7,631 nucleotides of DNA from Candidatus Jordarchaeum madagascarense (GCA_019056875.1 DXJA01000488.1:1-7631); one strand, 5' to 3'; numbered from the stretch's first letter, positions 1-6,424 are shown. The notes: generated by a model from the letters alone, not told the origin. Translations and numbers: made by a program.

Positions 1-26
1 ATAACGAGACTTGCGTTGCTGATAAA

Positions 27-818
27 ATGTACAGGTTAATTCTTTTTTGGTTTTGGTATCAACAACAGCTCAGCCAGAATTTAATAATATGGGGCTCTTC
101 AGCAAGTCTTATTGCGGGTCTCGCTACCGGGTTTGGATGCATACCGATTTTTTTTGTTAGAACGGTTTCCCAGAGAGTATTGGACACCATGTTAGGATTT
201 GCAGCTGGGGTGATGTTGGCTGCTTCATTTTTCAGTCTGATACTACCTTCTATTGAAATTGGGGGAATCTGGATGGCGCTTGGAGGAATTGTGTGCGGAG
301 TGGTTTTCATCATAGTGGTGGACCGTTTAGTTCCACACCTGCATGGTTTAACAAAAACGAGGGAACCCACCCCCAGACTTAGGCGGGTATGGTTACTCAT
401 TCTTGCCATAACCATCCACAACTTTCCAGAAGGACTTTCGGTGGGTGTGGGTTTTGGAGCGGGAGAAATAGGTGCAGGCATAGCACTAGCCATAGCAATT
501 GGGCTTCAAAATATGCCCGAAGGCCTAGCGGTGGCTCTACCATTGCTGCGCGAAGAATATAGCAAGTGGAAAGCCGCGGGATACGCAACCATGTCCGGTC
601 TTGTGGAACCGGTGGGAGGAGTAATCGGCATCTTAGTTGTGAGTATTGCTCACCAGTTTTTACCCTTTGCGCTCGCGTTTGCAGCAGGGGCAATGATTTG
701 GGTGGTAAGCGATGAGATGATTCCAGAGAGCCATTCAAAAGGATTTGAGAGGGAAGCCACCATAGGAGTAATTATAGGCTTCCTAGTTATGATGCTTCTT
801 GACAGTATTTTCACATAA
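27..818 (+). CDS. ZIP family (GufA-like) divalent metal transporter
   Basis: Polytopic membrane protein of 263 residues, the usual length for prokaryotic GufA-type ZIP transporters, which move Zn2+ or related divalent metals across the cytoplasmic membrane. About eight hydrophobic segments are visible. The two family signatures are present: HNFPEG at residues 131-136 (helix 4) and QNMPEG at 161-166 (helix 5), which form the intramembrane metal site. H104 and H106 (PHLHG) begin the short cytoplasmic loop before helix 4. E193 in GLVEPVGG and the SDEMIPESH stretch at 228-236 are also typical. The ATG at 27 gives an N-terminus that starts just before the first helix, as family members do. However, the frame is open to the window edge and no clear ribosome-binding site is visible, so a start further upstream cannot be excluded. 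It is convergent with the DUF998 gene ending at 950. The metal transported is unknown. Confidence 0.93.
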   Translation: MYRLILFWFWYQQQLSQNLIIWGSSASLIAGLATGFGCIPIFFVRTVSQRVLDTMLGFAAGVMLAASFFSLILPSIEIGGIWMALGGIVCGVVFIIVVDRLVPHLHGLTKTREPTPRLRRVWLLILAITIHNFPEGLSVGVGFGAGEIGAGIALAIAIGLQNMPEGLAVALPLLREEYSKWKAAGYATMSGLVEPVGGVIGILVVSIAHQFLPFALAFAAGAMIWVVSDEMIPESHSKGFEREATIGVIIGFLVMMLLDSIFT

Positions 819-904
819 AGCCCCCAATCATGATACACCGCATGCAACATAATAAACTGGTCTATCATTTGGAGAACAAAAGCCTACATGGTTACATTGT
901 GGTT

Positions 905-926
905 AAAAAAAAAGAGAAACTCTCTT
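905..926 (-). terminator. Hairpin plus U-tract after the DUF998 cluster
   Basis: Read on the minus strand, a 5-bp stem (AAGAG/CTCTT, bases 926-922 with 916-912) runs directly into a tract of about seven further T residues (911-905). It starts 24 bases after the stop of the last DUF998 gene. U-tracts are the main archaeal termination signal; the weak stem may be incidental. Confidence 0.45.
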
Positions 927-949
927 GATTTCCATCTATTACTAGATAG

Positions 950-1627
950 TTAGACCGCTTTCCCTTTAATTATCATTTCACTGCTTAGCGCATAAACCCA
1001 GATTACCAGTACTAGGAGCATGAGCCATTCTGGGATAGCACCGAAGAGGAGATGAAGAATAGCCAGAGTCCAGCCGCCCAAAAACTCGAAATATCCCACC
1101 CACTGAACCTTCTTCGAGAATATTGTGGAGGAACGCGTGGCGTAACTCAGGACTCCCGCGGTGAGGGCGATAAGTATCCAGAAGATGGCGGAGAACAAGT
1201 TGTGCTGGAACGATGCGACCTCCGAGAAGGCACCGATACCGATCAAGGCGGCACCCGCCACAATACCCAAGAACACTCCTATTTTCGCAGTCCGGGTGCC
1301 TCCCAACGGTTCAATCAATGTGGGAAAGAATGGAAAACAAAGAACACCAGTAATCATCAAACCCACATTAAACATGAAAGAAGTGGGACCCACACCAAGA
1401 TCGCTAATAGCTTGGCGGGTCCAGTCATAGCCAAAGTTGGGAATGGGAATCCATGTCCTAAAATTGAAGAGCCTAACCGAGTAGGGCATCAGGGGAGAAG
1501 CACTAGTGTAAAGAAACACTGCACCCAGAATACAAATCACAGCAATGCTAATAGCCACAACTGCAATAATTCCACCAACTAGGGTTAACTGCGCACCCTT
1601 ACGCTTACCAGATTTCTTACTTGCCAC
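950..1627 (-). CDS. DUF998 family membrane protein, paralogue 1
   Basis: A 225-residue integral membrane protein with a basic N-terminus (SKKSGKRKG) and six hydrophobic segments. A long outside loop follows helix 1 and holds the DUF998 (PF06197) hallmark SDLG at 75-78, continued by GPTSFMFNVG entering helix 2. A conserved His (SFQHNLF, residue 142) precedes helix 4. DUF998 members have no established biochemical role. The start is placed at the GTG at 1627, not the in-frame ATG at 1639, because a GGTGAT ribosome-binding site (1637-1632) overlaps that ATG and sits four bases before the GTG; the two paralogues upstream show the same arrangement. It is the last of three tandem copies, 52 bases after the stop of the middle copy, with a T6 run (1673-1668, minus strand) in between. 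It is closest to the middle copy, sharing for example the stretches NVGLMITGV and ALIGIGAF. The family call is firm; the function is unknown. Confidence 0.86.
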   Translation of the reverse strand: MASKKSGKRKGAQLTLVGGIIAVVAISIAVICILGAVFLYTSASPLMPYSVRLFNFRTWIPIPNFGYDWTRQAISDLGVGPTSFMFNVGLMITGVLCFPFFPTLIEPLGGTRTAKIGVFLGIVAGAALIGIGAFSEVASFQHNLFSAIFWILIALTAGVLSYATRSSTIFSKKVQWVGYFEFLGGWTLAILHLLFGAIPEWLMLLVLVIWVYALSSEMIIKGKAV

Positions 1628-1631
1628 ATAA

Positions 1632-1637
1632 ATCACC
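1632..1637 (-). promoter_or_regulatory. GGTGAT ribosome-binding site of DUF998 paralogue 1
   Basis: GGTGAT matches the complement of the archaeal 16S rRNA 3' end (AUCACC). It is four bases before the GTG at 1627 and overlaps the upstream in-frame ATG at 1639, which argues that the longer frame over-calls the protein by four residues. Confidence 0.7.
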
Positions 1638-1679
1638 ATTAATAAAATATATGCTTATTATCCATCCAAAAAAGCTATT

Positions 1680-2354
1680 TTAGGCGGTTCTTCCTTTAAT
1701 CAGCATCGTAATGCCCGCAACGTAAACCCAGATTACCAGTATGAGGAGCATAGTCCATTCCGGAACAGCGCCGAAAATTCCACTGAGAACCAAGCAGGTC
1801 AGACCACCCACCAGCTCAAAGTATCCAATCCACTGAATAGACCTTGGGAACAATGGGGACGAACGCATGGCGTAACTCAGAACTCCAGCTGACACGGCGA
1901 TAAGTGACCAAAAGAGTATGGAGAAAAGTCCATGGTAGAACCCGGTATTCTCGGGAAAGGCCCCTATACCAATCAAGGCCACACTCGCAGCAACCCCAAT
2001 CAACACGCCGATCTTCGCCGACTTAGTATGTCCTAAGGGTTTAAGCAGCGTGGGAAAGAATGGTAAACAGATAACACCGGTAATCATCAAACCCACGTTA
2101 AATATGAAAGAGGAAGGTCCCACACCGAGATCGCTTATCCACTGAGTAGTCCAGCTATACCCCACATTAGGGCCAGGAATCCATGTTGCAAACCCGAAAA
2201 AATTGATGGGATAGGGTTTCAGAGGAGAACTGGTATAAAGCAGCACAGCACCCAGAATACACGCGGCAGCGAAGCTAATAATCACAACTGCAATAATTCC
2301 ACCAATCAGGGTTAACGGCACACCTTTAAGCGAATCAGATTTCACACCGGCCAT
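1680..2354 (-). CDS. DUF998 family membrane protein, paralogue 2
   Basis: A 224-residue six-helix membrane protein of the DUF998 family, with SDLG at 74-77, the following FIFNVGLMITG helix, and the pre-helix-4 His (GFYHGLF). It is very similar to paralogue 1 along its whole length, including the WIP.PN.GY loop, the FFPTL..PLG turn after helix 2 and the C-terminal PEW..LLILVIWVY helix, which indicates fairly recent duplication. The start is set at the ATG at 2354, four bases after a GGTGAT ribosome-binding site, rather than the ATG at 2366 that overlaps that site. It lies 139 bases after the stop of paralogue 3. An AT-rich TATA-like stretch (2374-2387) lies upstream, but it is so close to the ATG that it would give almost no leader, so co-transcription from paralogue 3 is as likely. 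Its role is unknown; the membrane location is inferred from hydrophobicity. Confidence 0.86.
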   Translation of the reverse strand: MAGVKSDSLKGVPLTLIGGIIAVVIISFAAACILGAVLLYTSSPLKPYPINFFGFATWIPGPNVGYSWTTQWISDLGVGPSSFIFNVGLMITGVICLPFFPTLLKPLGHTKSAKIGVLIGVAASVALIGIGAFPENTGFYHGLFSILFWSLIAVSAGVLSYAMRSSPLFPRSIQWIGYFELVGGLTCLVLSGIFGAVPEWTMLLILVIWVYVAGITMLIKGRTA

Positions 2355-2358
2355 AAAA

Positions 2359-2364
2359 ATCACC
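2359..2364 (-). promoter_or_regulatory. GGTGAT ribosome-binding site of DUF998 paralogue 2
   Basis: GGTGAT followed by four T residues and then ATG (2354). The in-frame ATG at 2366 overlaps the site itself and is therefore unlikely to be the start. Confidence 0.75.
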
Positions 2365-2473
2365 ATGTTACAAAATAAATATACATTTCTATCTACCTTT
2401 TTCAGTATTAGGACTGAATAATTATCTTTTTCTGATAAAAAAGAAGTGTGGGGAAACTGTTTTTCGGTGTTGG

Positions 2474-2492
2474 GGTCTACGCTTTTTAGACC
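2474..2492 (-). terminator. Stem-loop immediately after DUF998 paralogue 3
   Basis: A perfect 6-bp inverted repeat GGTCTA/TAGACC with a 7-base loop begins one base after the stop codon. No U-tract follows directly; a T-rich stretch on the minus strand lies about 30 bases further on (around 2434-2446). It could be a terminator, or an RNA-stability or processing hairpin between paralogues 3 and 2. Confidence 0.35.
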
Positions 2493-2493
2493 A

Positions 2494-3174
2494 TTAGAGC
2501 GATTTCCCTTTAGCCATCATTTCTATGCTTATTGGTAGAGCCCAAATCAACACAATTAAGAGCAAAAACCATTCTGGAGGGGGGCCGAAAATTGCAACAA
2601 GACCGGTGCAAATCAGACCACCGAGAAACGCGCAATAACCCAATCGTTGAACATTCTTTGAGAAGAACTGAGTTGAATTATTGGCATAACTCACAAGCCC
2701 CGCTGTTATGAAAATTAAACCGAAGAACGTGGTTGCGAAAAGCACATGGGTGAACCCTGTGGTTTCTGTAAAGACACCGACGCCGATCAAGCCTATACTT
2801 GCAATAATTCCCGTAACCGCCCCTATTTTTGCTGTCCTAGTGCTCCCCAGCGGCTTAATCAATGTAGGATACACTGGAATATTGAGGGCACCTGCAATGA
2901 TCATACCAGTATTAAAGATGAAAGAAGAAGGACCGACACCAAGATCACTCATGAACTCAAAAAATACGCTATACCCATAGTTAGGAACCGGTATCCAAAA
3001 GGTAGGTACCAGATTAATGAATTCGATAGGATATGGTTTCAGAGGGGAACTGTTGTAAAGAAAGACTGCGCCGAATATGCCTATAGTAGAGACAATTAAC
3101 ATAGCTAGTAAGAGCACCCCACCGAGTAAGGTTGCACGCCCACCTTTAACCGCACTGTATTTTGCGCCTGGCAT
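2494..3174 (-). CDS. DUF998 family membrane protein, paralogue 3 (divergent copy)
   Basis: A 226-residue six-helix protein, the first of the three DUF998 genes in the direction of transcription and the most divergent. It keeps SDLG (76-79), the following GVGPSSFIFN, the WIPVPN.GY loop, the PLGSTRTAKIG segment before helix 3, the GFTHVLF His and the C-terminal PEW helix. It differs in helix 1 (GGVLLLAMLIV) and in the outside loop (FINLVPTFW), which has a short insertion relative to the others. The start is set at the ATG at 3174, four bases after GGTGAT; the GTG at 3183 lies within that site. A possible TATA element (minus strand, around 3235-3223) would give a leader of roughly 30 bases, so this is the best candidate for the head of the cluster's transcript. 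Function unknown. Confidence 0.85.
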   Translation of the reverse strand: MPGAKYSAVKGGRATLLGGVLLLAMLIVSTIGIFGAVFLYNSSPLKPYPIEFINLVPTFWIPVPNYGYSVFFEFMSDLGVGPSSFIFNTGMIIAGALNIPVYPTLIKPLGSTRTAKIGAVTGIIASIGLIGVGVFTETTGFTHVLFATTFFGLIFITAGLVSYANNSTQFFSKNVQRLGYCAFLGGLICTGLVAIFGPPPEWFLLLIVLIWALPISIEMMAKGKSL

Positions 3175-3178
3175 ACAA

Positions 3179-3184
3179 ATCACC
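3179..3184 (-). promoter_or_regulatory. GGTGAT ribosome-binding site of DUF998 paralogue 3
   Basis: GGTGAT, then TTGT, then ATG at 3174: the same four-base spacing seen in the other two copies. This choice removes three residues (GTG ATT TGT) from the longest open frame. Confidence 0.75.
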
Positions 3185-3451
3185 CTTTTAAAATTTATGA
3201 TTCTTCCGATTAATACTTCAAACTATTAAATTTTTCTACAAAATCTCCTCGACGTGGTCGAAAAGGCATCATGAGACACCACGTTAAAATCTAAAAAATC
3301 CAAAAAGACTACAAAATTGGGTTAAAACTAGTGAGGGTGGAATGGAGATAAAATTAAAAGAGATTGTGAAAAAATTTTTTTAAAAATTTTAGAATTCGAA
3401 CAAAAATTTAATCATTTTAAATATAAAGTGTAAAAAGCTAGGGAGACTCTT
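3185..3451. other. AT-rich spacer between DUF998 cluster and small gene
   Basis: No convincing gene. It contains the probable promoter of the DUF998 cluster (TATA-like stretch at 3223-3235, minus strand) and a 7-bp inverted repeat ACGTGGT (3252-3258)/ACCACGT (3278-3284) with a 19-base loop. There is a run of alternating A and T tracts at 3369-3390 (six A, seven T, five A, four T) of the kind that bends or easily opens DNA. The last 20 bases include a short T-run on the minus strand that may terminate the small gene ending at 3452. Confidence 0.6.
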
Positions 3452-3751
3452 TTAGCCTTTTATGAATTCTGCCACTTCGTTGCATCCGTATTTCTCGCAG
3501 ACTTCGGCGGTCTTTTCGGGCTCTACGCTCAGTGCGGCTTTGAATAGGGCTCTTAAACCGTTGTTGGTTTCTAGTTTTCCTCGTCTCCACAAGTGTAGGA
3601 CGCCTTTGGCGTATTCGGTGGGCATGGAGTTCTCGGTTTCCAGAACCATGCTTATCATGTCGTCTACTAAATCTCCTCTAACTTTTGGGTTCACTCCGCT
3701 TACGAGCTCAGCCAGCTCCAATGCGGCTAATTTTTCTTTCGCGAACAACAT
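3452..3751 (-). CDS. Small helical protein of unknown function
   Basis: A 99-residue protein I do not recognise. It looks soluble and largely alpha-helical with alternating charged and hydrophobic residues, and has no signal peptide or membrane helix. Two cysteines five residues apart near the C-terminus (C85 and C90, in VCEKYGC) are the only distinctive feature; two cysteines alone do not make a zinc site. Reasons to believe it is real: higher GC than the spacers around it, a protein-like composition, an ATG with a strong GGAGGT ribosome-binding site (3768-3763), and a TATA box at the right distance. The spacing from GGAGGT to the ATG is 11 bases, longer than ideal, because an ATG-TAA pair lies between them. 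It is flanked by long non-coding stretches on both sides, so it is probably monocistronic. Confidence 0.72.
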   Translation of the reverse strand: MLFAKEKLAALELAELVSGVNPKVRGDLVDDMISMVLETENSMPTEYAKGVLHLWRRGKLETNNGLRALFKAALSVEPEKTAEVCEKYGCNEVAEFIKG

Positions 3752-3804
3752 TTTTTACATCTACCTCCAACCTTTGTGTCTATACTATTTTTGTACTCGT
3801 CCCG

Positions 3805-3812
3805 CTTATAAA
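3805..3812 (-). promoter_or_regulatory. TATA box for the small unknown gene
   Basis: On the minus strand TTTATAAG, close to the archaeal TATA consensus, about 54 bases before the ATG at 3751. Initiation about 25 bases downstream would give a leader of roughly 30 bases that contains the GGAGGT site. No clear BRE element precedes it. Confidence 0.5.
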
Positions 3813-4304
3813 CTGAAGGTCATGTTTTAGGGTATAAAAATTCAGAAATTAGGAAAAACAAACCATTATACAATAAAGAAAAAGACGGTTACAAATAGGA
3901 AAAACTAATTAAAAACGGATTTTGGGGCATCATAAAAAACTCATTTTTAGAAAAAGTGTTCCGAAAAATCAAAAAATATCGGTAAAAATGTGAAAAAAGA
4001 GGAAAGAAATCACCATTTTTCGTACAGAAACAGGGAAAACAGGATTAAAAACCATAATTTATTATGCTTTAAGGTATTAAAAAGCGGAAAATTAACCGGT
4101 TTACACCTGTTTTAGGTTAAAAATTCCGATTTCAATGAAAATCCAATCAAAATTTGGAAAATAAGTGTGTTATAACAATCAAAAAAATAAAAATAGAGAA
4201 CGAGATAATACACTTTCCCGGTTAAGCTCCATTAAATTGGCGGCTTTTTATCCCTCCAAGGAAAATTCTTGTTCAATGGTCTCCGAACTTGAGTTGTTTA
4301 GGGT
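3813..4304. other. AT-rich gene desert with one imperfect hairpin
   Basis: The whole non-coding gap runs from 3752 to 4304. I see no protein gene, tRNA or tandem repeat in it; it is dominated by A-runs on the plus strand. Two structures stand out. At 4085-4128 an 11-bp two-part stem (CGGAA/TTCCG outside, TTAACC/GGTTAA inside, small internal loop, 17-base apical loop) could fold on either strand. At 4224-4251, on the plus strand, AAGC...GCTT followed by TTTTT resembles a terminator although no plus-strand gene lies upstream. The part nearest 4304 lies downstream of the peptidase gene and probably contains its 3' end. Confidence 0.55.
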
Positions 4305-5744
4305 TTAGTGTCCCCTTATTTCGCTCGGTGAGGCTTTGTCCACTTTTTTGATGGTTCCGATGAAAGCGGCTGCCACCGGATTTAGCTGGTCGACTGCCAC
4401 CTTGTCCACTGTGTCACAGGGGTCGAAAAGATACTCTGGTCCCGAGATGCAACTATAGACCGAACACCCCGCCCGGTAGAAGGACATAGCATCCGTGGGA
4501 ACACCTAGAGGAGTGTTTCCGGGCAGTATCAGGAGGCGCTGCAGATCGTACTTCTCTGCCTCCTCTGCCAGATTATAAACCAGCGAGCTCGTCGCTTTGT
4601 CACTGCTTCCCTGGGTAAACACCGCTCTCGGCTCGGGCAGACCAGTGTCCACCCATTCCTCCTCCTCAGCGTCAAAGTCTTTAGCAATATGCTCAATGCA
4701 CACATCCATTACCAGTTTCGACATTATGTCCGGATTGCCATCTATGAAGTTGGTGTCCCCTCTTCCCGGACCACCGAAGTGGCTTCCCGTGGATAGGAAA
4801 ACCAGAGTCTTCTTTCTTTCTGATAGGGGAATTTTGGTAAAGTGCTCCGCCACTGCTAGGATTTCGGCTACTCCCGAAGCATCTTCCACGGCACTGTTCC
4901 AAGGACCATCATGATGGGAGTGCACCACTATCGCATCCTCAGTCTGTCCCGGCAGTATGGCCACTATGTTATGGGTTGTCGCCGGCTCCACGTCTCCGGT
5001 TAAGGTTAAGTGGGCCTTCAGGCTTCCTCCTGTCTTCTCCAGGGTTTTTACCAGCTCCGCTCCGTCTCTCCTGCCGATCCATAATCCCGGAATCCAACCC
5101 GGTATCTGGTCGCTCAAACCGAGATGGCTTAGGAAAAAGTCTGGCATTTTCTGGTTTAGGGGTCCAAAATATGGAATATATACTTGGCTTTCATTTGTGG
5201 GATAGTCTGCCAGAACACCCACTATTCCTGCTGCCTGGTGTTTGCAGGCCTGCCAGTATGCCACCCACCAGTTGGGGTATATCCAAGTCGTGGGGTGCGC
5301 GAAATCCTTGAGGGTTTCCTCTGAGTCCCAGATAAAGAACGCCATTTTTTCCAGAAGACTTGACGGTAGCACCGGAAAGTGCACATTCATAAGAACAATC
5401 TTTCCCTTAACATCTACACCTTCGAAATCCTTAGCGGTTCCGTCGCCCAAGTAAACCATTTCGGTACCCACACCGTCCTCGCCGGTGAAACCGGTGTTCG
5501 GGGTGTAAAAGCAGGGTACTTCGCTTTCGCCCACGGTTAGCTTCCAGTCCCGGGCTTCCCATTTTAATATCTGGAAGGGCTGCTTCTCCACATCGGTTAA
5601 CCCGAACTCCTCAAACTTCTTCACAACGTATTCCTCAGCCTTGGAGTCCGCCAGGGTTCCAGGCCTCCTGTAGCCAAAAGACACTATTTCCTCTATCCAA
5701 CCTACTATCTCCTCGTTGGAAACAACATCTGAAGCATAATTCAC
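4305..5744 (-). CDS. M28-family zinc peptidase homologue with PA domain
   Basis: A 479-residue protein without a signal peptide, so probably cytoplasmic. The M28 (aminopeptidase Y/glutamate carboxypeptidase-like) fold is split by a PA-domain insert around residues 90-255, including GVDVKGKIVLMN at 109-120 and the AAGIVGVL stretch at 171-178. The catalytic half follows: HNIVAILPG (258-266), HSHHD (275-279), VEDASGVAEIL (286-296), KTLVFLSTGSHFGG (312-325), LVMDVCIEH (344-352), GVPTDAM (414-420) and FDPCDTVDKV (440-449). Canonical M28 enzymes use H-x-D, a bridging Asp in D-N-A-S-G, a Glu-Glu pair after the next strand, a later Asp and a His before the final P-x-D-T. Here HHD and the later Asp (D347) are kept, the bridging position is Glu (E287), the Glu pair is replaced by Gly-Ser-His, and the last His position is Phe/Asp. 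It may be a divergent active subfamily or a non-peptidase. The GTG start is fixed by GAGGTGAT three bases upstream. Substrate unknown. Confidence 0.9.
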   Translation of the reverse strand: MNYASDVVSNEEIVGWIEEIVSFGYRRPGTLADSKAEEYVVKKFEEFGLTDVEKQPFQILKWEARDWKLTVGESEVPCFYTPNTGFTGEDGVGTEMVYLGDGTAKDFEGVDVKGKIVLMNVHFPVLPSSLLEKMAFFIWDSEETLKDFAHPTTWIYPNWWVAYWQACKHQAAGIVGVLADYPTNESQVYIPYFGPLNQKMPDFFLSHLGLSDQIPGWIPGLWIGRRDGAELVKTLEKTGGSLKAHLTLTGDVEPATTHNIVAILPGQTEDAIVVHSHHDGPWNSAVEDASGVAEILAVAEHFTKIPLSERKKTLVFLSTGSHFGGPGRGDTNFIDGNPDIMSKLVMDVCIEHIAKDFDAEEEEWVDTGLPEPRAVFTQGSSDKATSSLVYNLAEEAEKYDLQRLLILPGNTPLGVPTDAMSFYRAGCSVYSCISGPEYLFDPCDTVDKVAVDQLNPVAAAFIGTIKKVDKASPSEIRGH

Positions 5745-5747
5745 TAA

Positions 5748-5755
5748 ATCACCTC
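5748..5755 (-). promoter_or_regulatory. GAGGTGAT ribosome-binding site of the M28 gene
   Basis: An eight-base match to the complement of the 16S rRNA 3' end, three bases before the GTG at 5744. It decides the use of GTG; no in-frame ATG lies nearby. Confidence 0.8.
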
Positions 5756-5785
5756 TCTACTAGACATAATATATCCGCTTACACT

Positions 5786-5796
5786 ATTATAAAATA
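5786..5796 (-). promoter_or_regulatory. TATA box of the M28 peptidase gene
   Basis: On the minus strand TATTTTATAAT, about 45 bases before the GTG start. Initiation roughly 25 bases downstream would give a short leader of around 20 bases that still includes the ribosome-binding site. Confidence 0.5.
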
Positions 5797-5832
5797 TACT
5801 TATGTGCAGTTGAATTATACAGTAATCTCCAC

Positions 5833-5910
5833 AACGAGGCTCCGCCCTTATGTATCTGAAGCTGCGGTCTACAATTTGTGCAGCGGAGAGTGGCTTCGTT
5901 TTGCTTTTTG
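5833..5910. other. GC-rich hairpin-forming island of unknown nature
   Basis: A compact GC-rich patch inside AT-rich spacer. AACGA (5833-5837) with CTCCGC (5840-5845) can pair with GCGGAG (5883-5888) and TCGTT (5896-5900); GCTGC (5861-5865) can pair with GCAGC (5880-5884) as an alternative inner fold. Read on the plus strand the stem is followed by T-rich sequence (5898-5909) as in a terminator. On the minus strand it lies in the tail of the redox gene's transcript, upstream of the M28 promoter. I cannot assign it to a known RNA family and no convincing protein frame crosses it. Confidence 0.35.
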
Positions 5911-5936
5911 TCCATTCTTTTTGTGAGGTTCTTGGT

Positions 5937-6373
5937 TTATAGTATTTGTTCTATTATCTCGGCTGCGCCTTGGACTAACTTGGGACAAAGGTTGGTGAAC
6001 AGTTTTTTTTTCTCAATTGCCAGGTTCCTTCCCTCAGGAGTACTTATGTCACAGCCGAGCAGTTCTCTACAGACGATTGACCCGTTCCGAGACTTGAACT
6101 CGTCAACAAATTCCTGGACCAGGCGGTAAGCCTTCTCCTTTGATTTTTCATCCTCAGCTCTGGTTTCACCATGCTTAAGCCCGATAACCATAAACGCCCC
6201 AGTCACTGCTCCACAGTTTTCCCCATGCGACCCATTCCCCCTCCCAAAGCCCCAGCAACCCTTAAAGCGGTTTCACGATCCAGACCAAACTGGGCACCAT
6301 ATGTTGAAAGCACTGCCTGAGAACAGCTGAAGCCCTCTTTGAAAACAGAAACCGCGTGCTCAACATTATTCAT
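5937..6373 (-). pseudogene. C_GCAxxG_C_C family redox protein, frameshifted
   Basis: The gene reads from ATG 6373 with an ideal GGAGGT site (6386-6381, seven-base spacing). The first frame gives 50-odd family-like residues (FKEGFSCSQAVL, then GALGGGMGRMG), leaves register at a GGGG run (6224-6221) and ends at TGA 6205-6203. The minus-one frame continues at once with ENCGAVTGAFMVIGL and runs to the stop at 5937. One extra G would restore a 145-residue protein, the normal family length of about 140. It would carry the conserved cysteines C17 (FSCSQ), C54 (CGAVTG, the family's CGAxxG motif), C102 (VCREL), C108 (GCD) and C130. Members are thought to be small redox-active or metal-binding proteins, often encoded near transporters; the exact reaction is not established. 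The intact second half suggests a very recent mutation or a base-call error in the homopolymer, not old decay. Confidence 0.85.
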
Positions 6374-6424
6374 CTTTTAAACCTCCAATTTTTCTAGTGT
6401 AAGGTTAAGTTAAGCAAATTAGGC

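Noticed and set aside
59..493. Minus-strand open frame of 144 codons
   Set aside because: Antisense to the ZIP transporter, whose HNFPEG and QNMPEG motifs are unambiguous.
1052..1582. Plus-strand open frame of 176 codons across DUF998 paralogue 1
   Set aside because: Shadow of the minus-strand gene: polar, low-complexity composition with many His, Asn and Thr, no recognisable domain, and the opposite strand has full family conservation.
3252..3284. ACGTGGT/ACCACGT inverted repeat as a terminator or operator
   Set aside because: The loop is 19 bases, no U-tract follows closely, and it is not placed near a promoter core; it may be chance.
4976..5311. Plus-strand open frames within the M28 gene
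   Set aside because: Antisense to a well-conserved coding region, with no ribosome-binding site or family resemblance.
6218..6228. Programmed minus-one frameshifting in the C_GCAxxG gene
   Set aside because: The bases in the zero frame do not form a good X-XXY-YYZ slippery heptamer (only the GGG codon re-pairs well) and no strong stimulatory structure is evident. A homopolymer indel is simpler.
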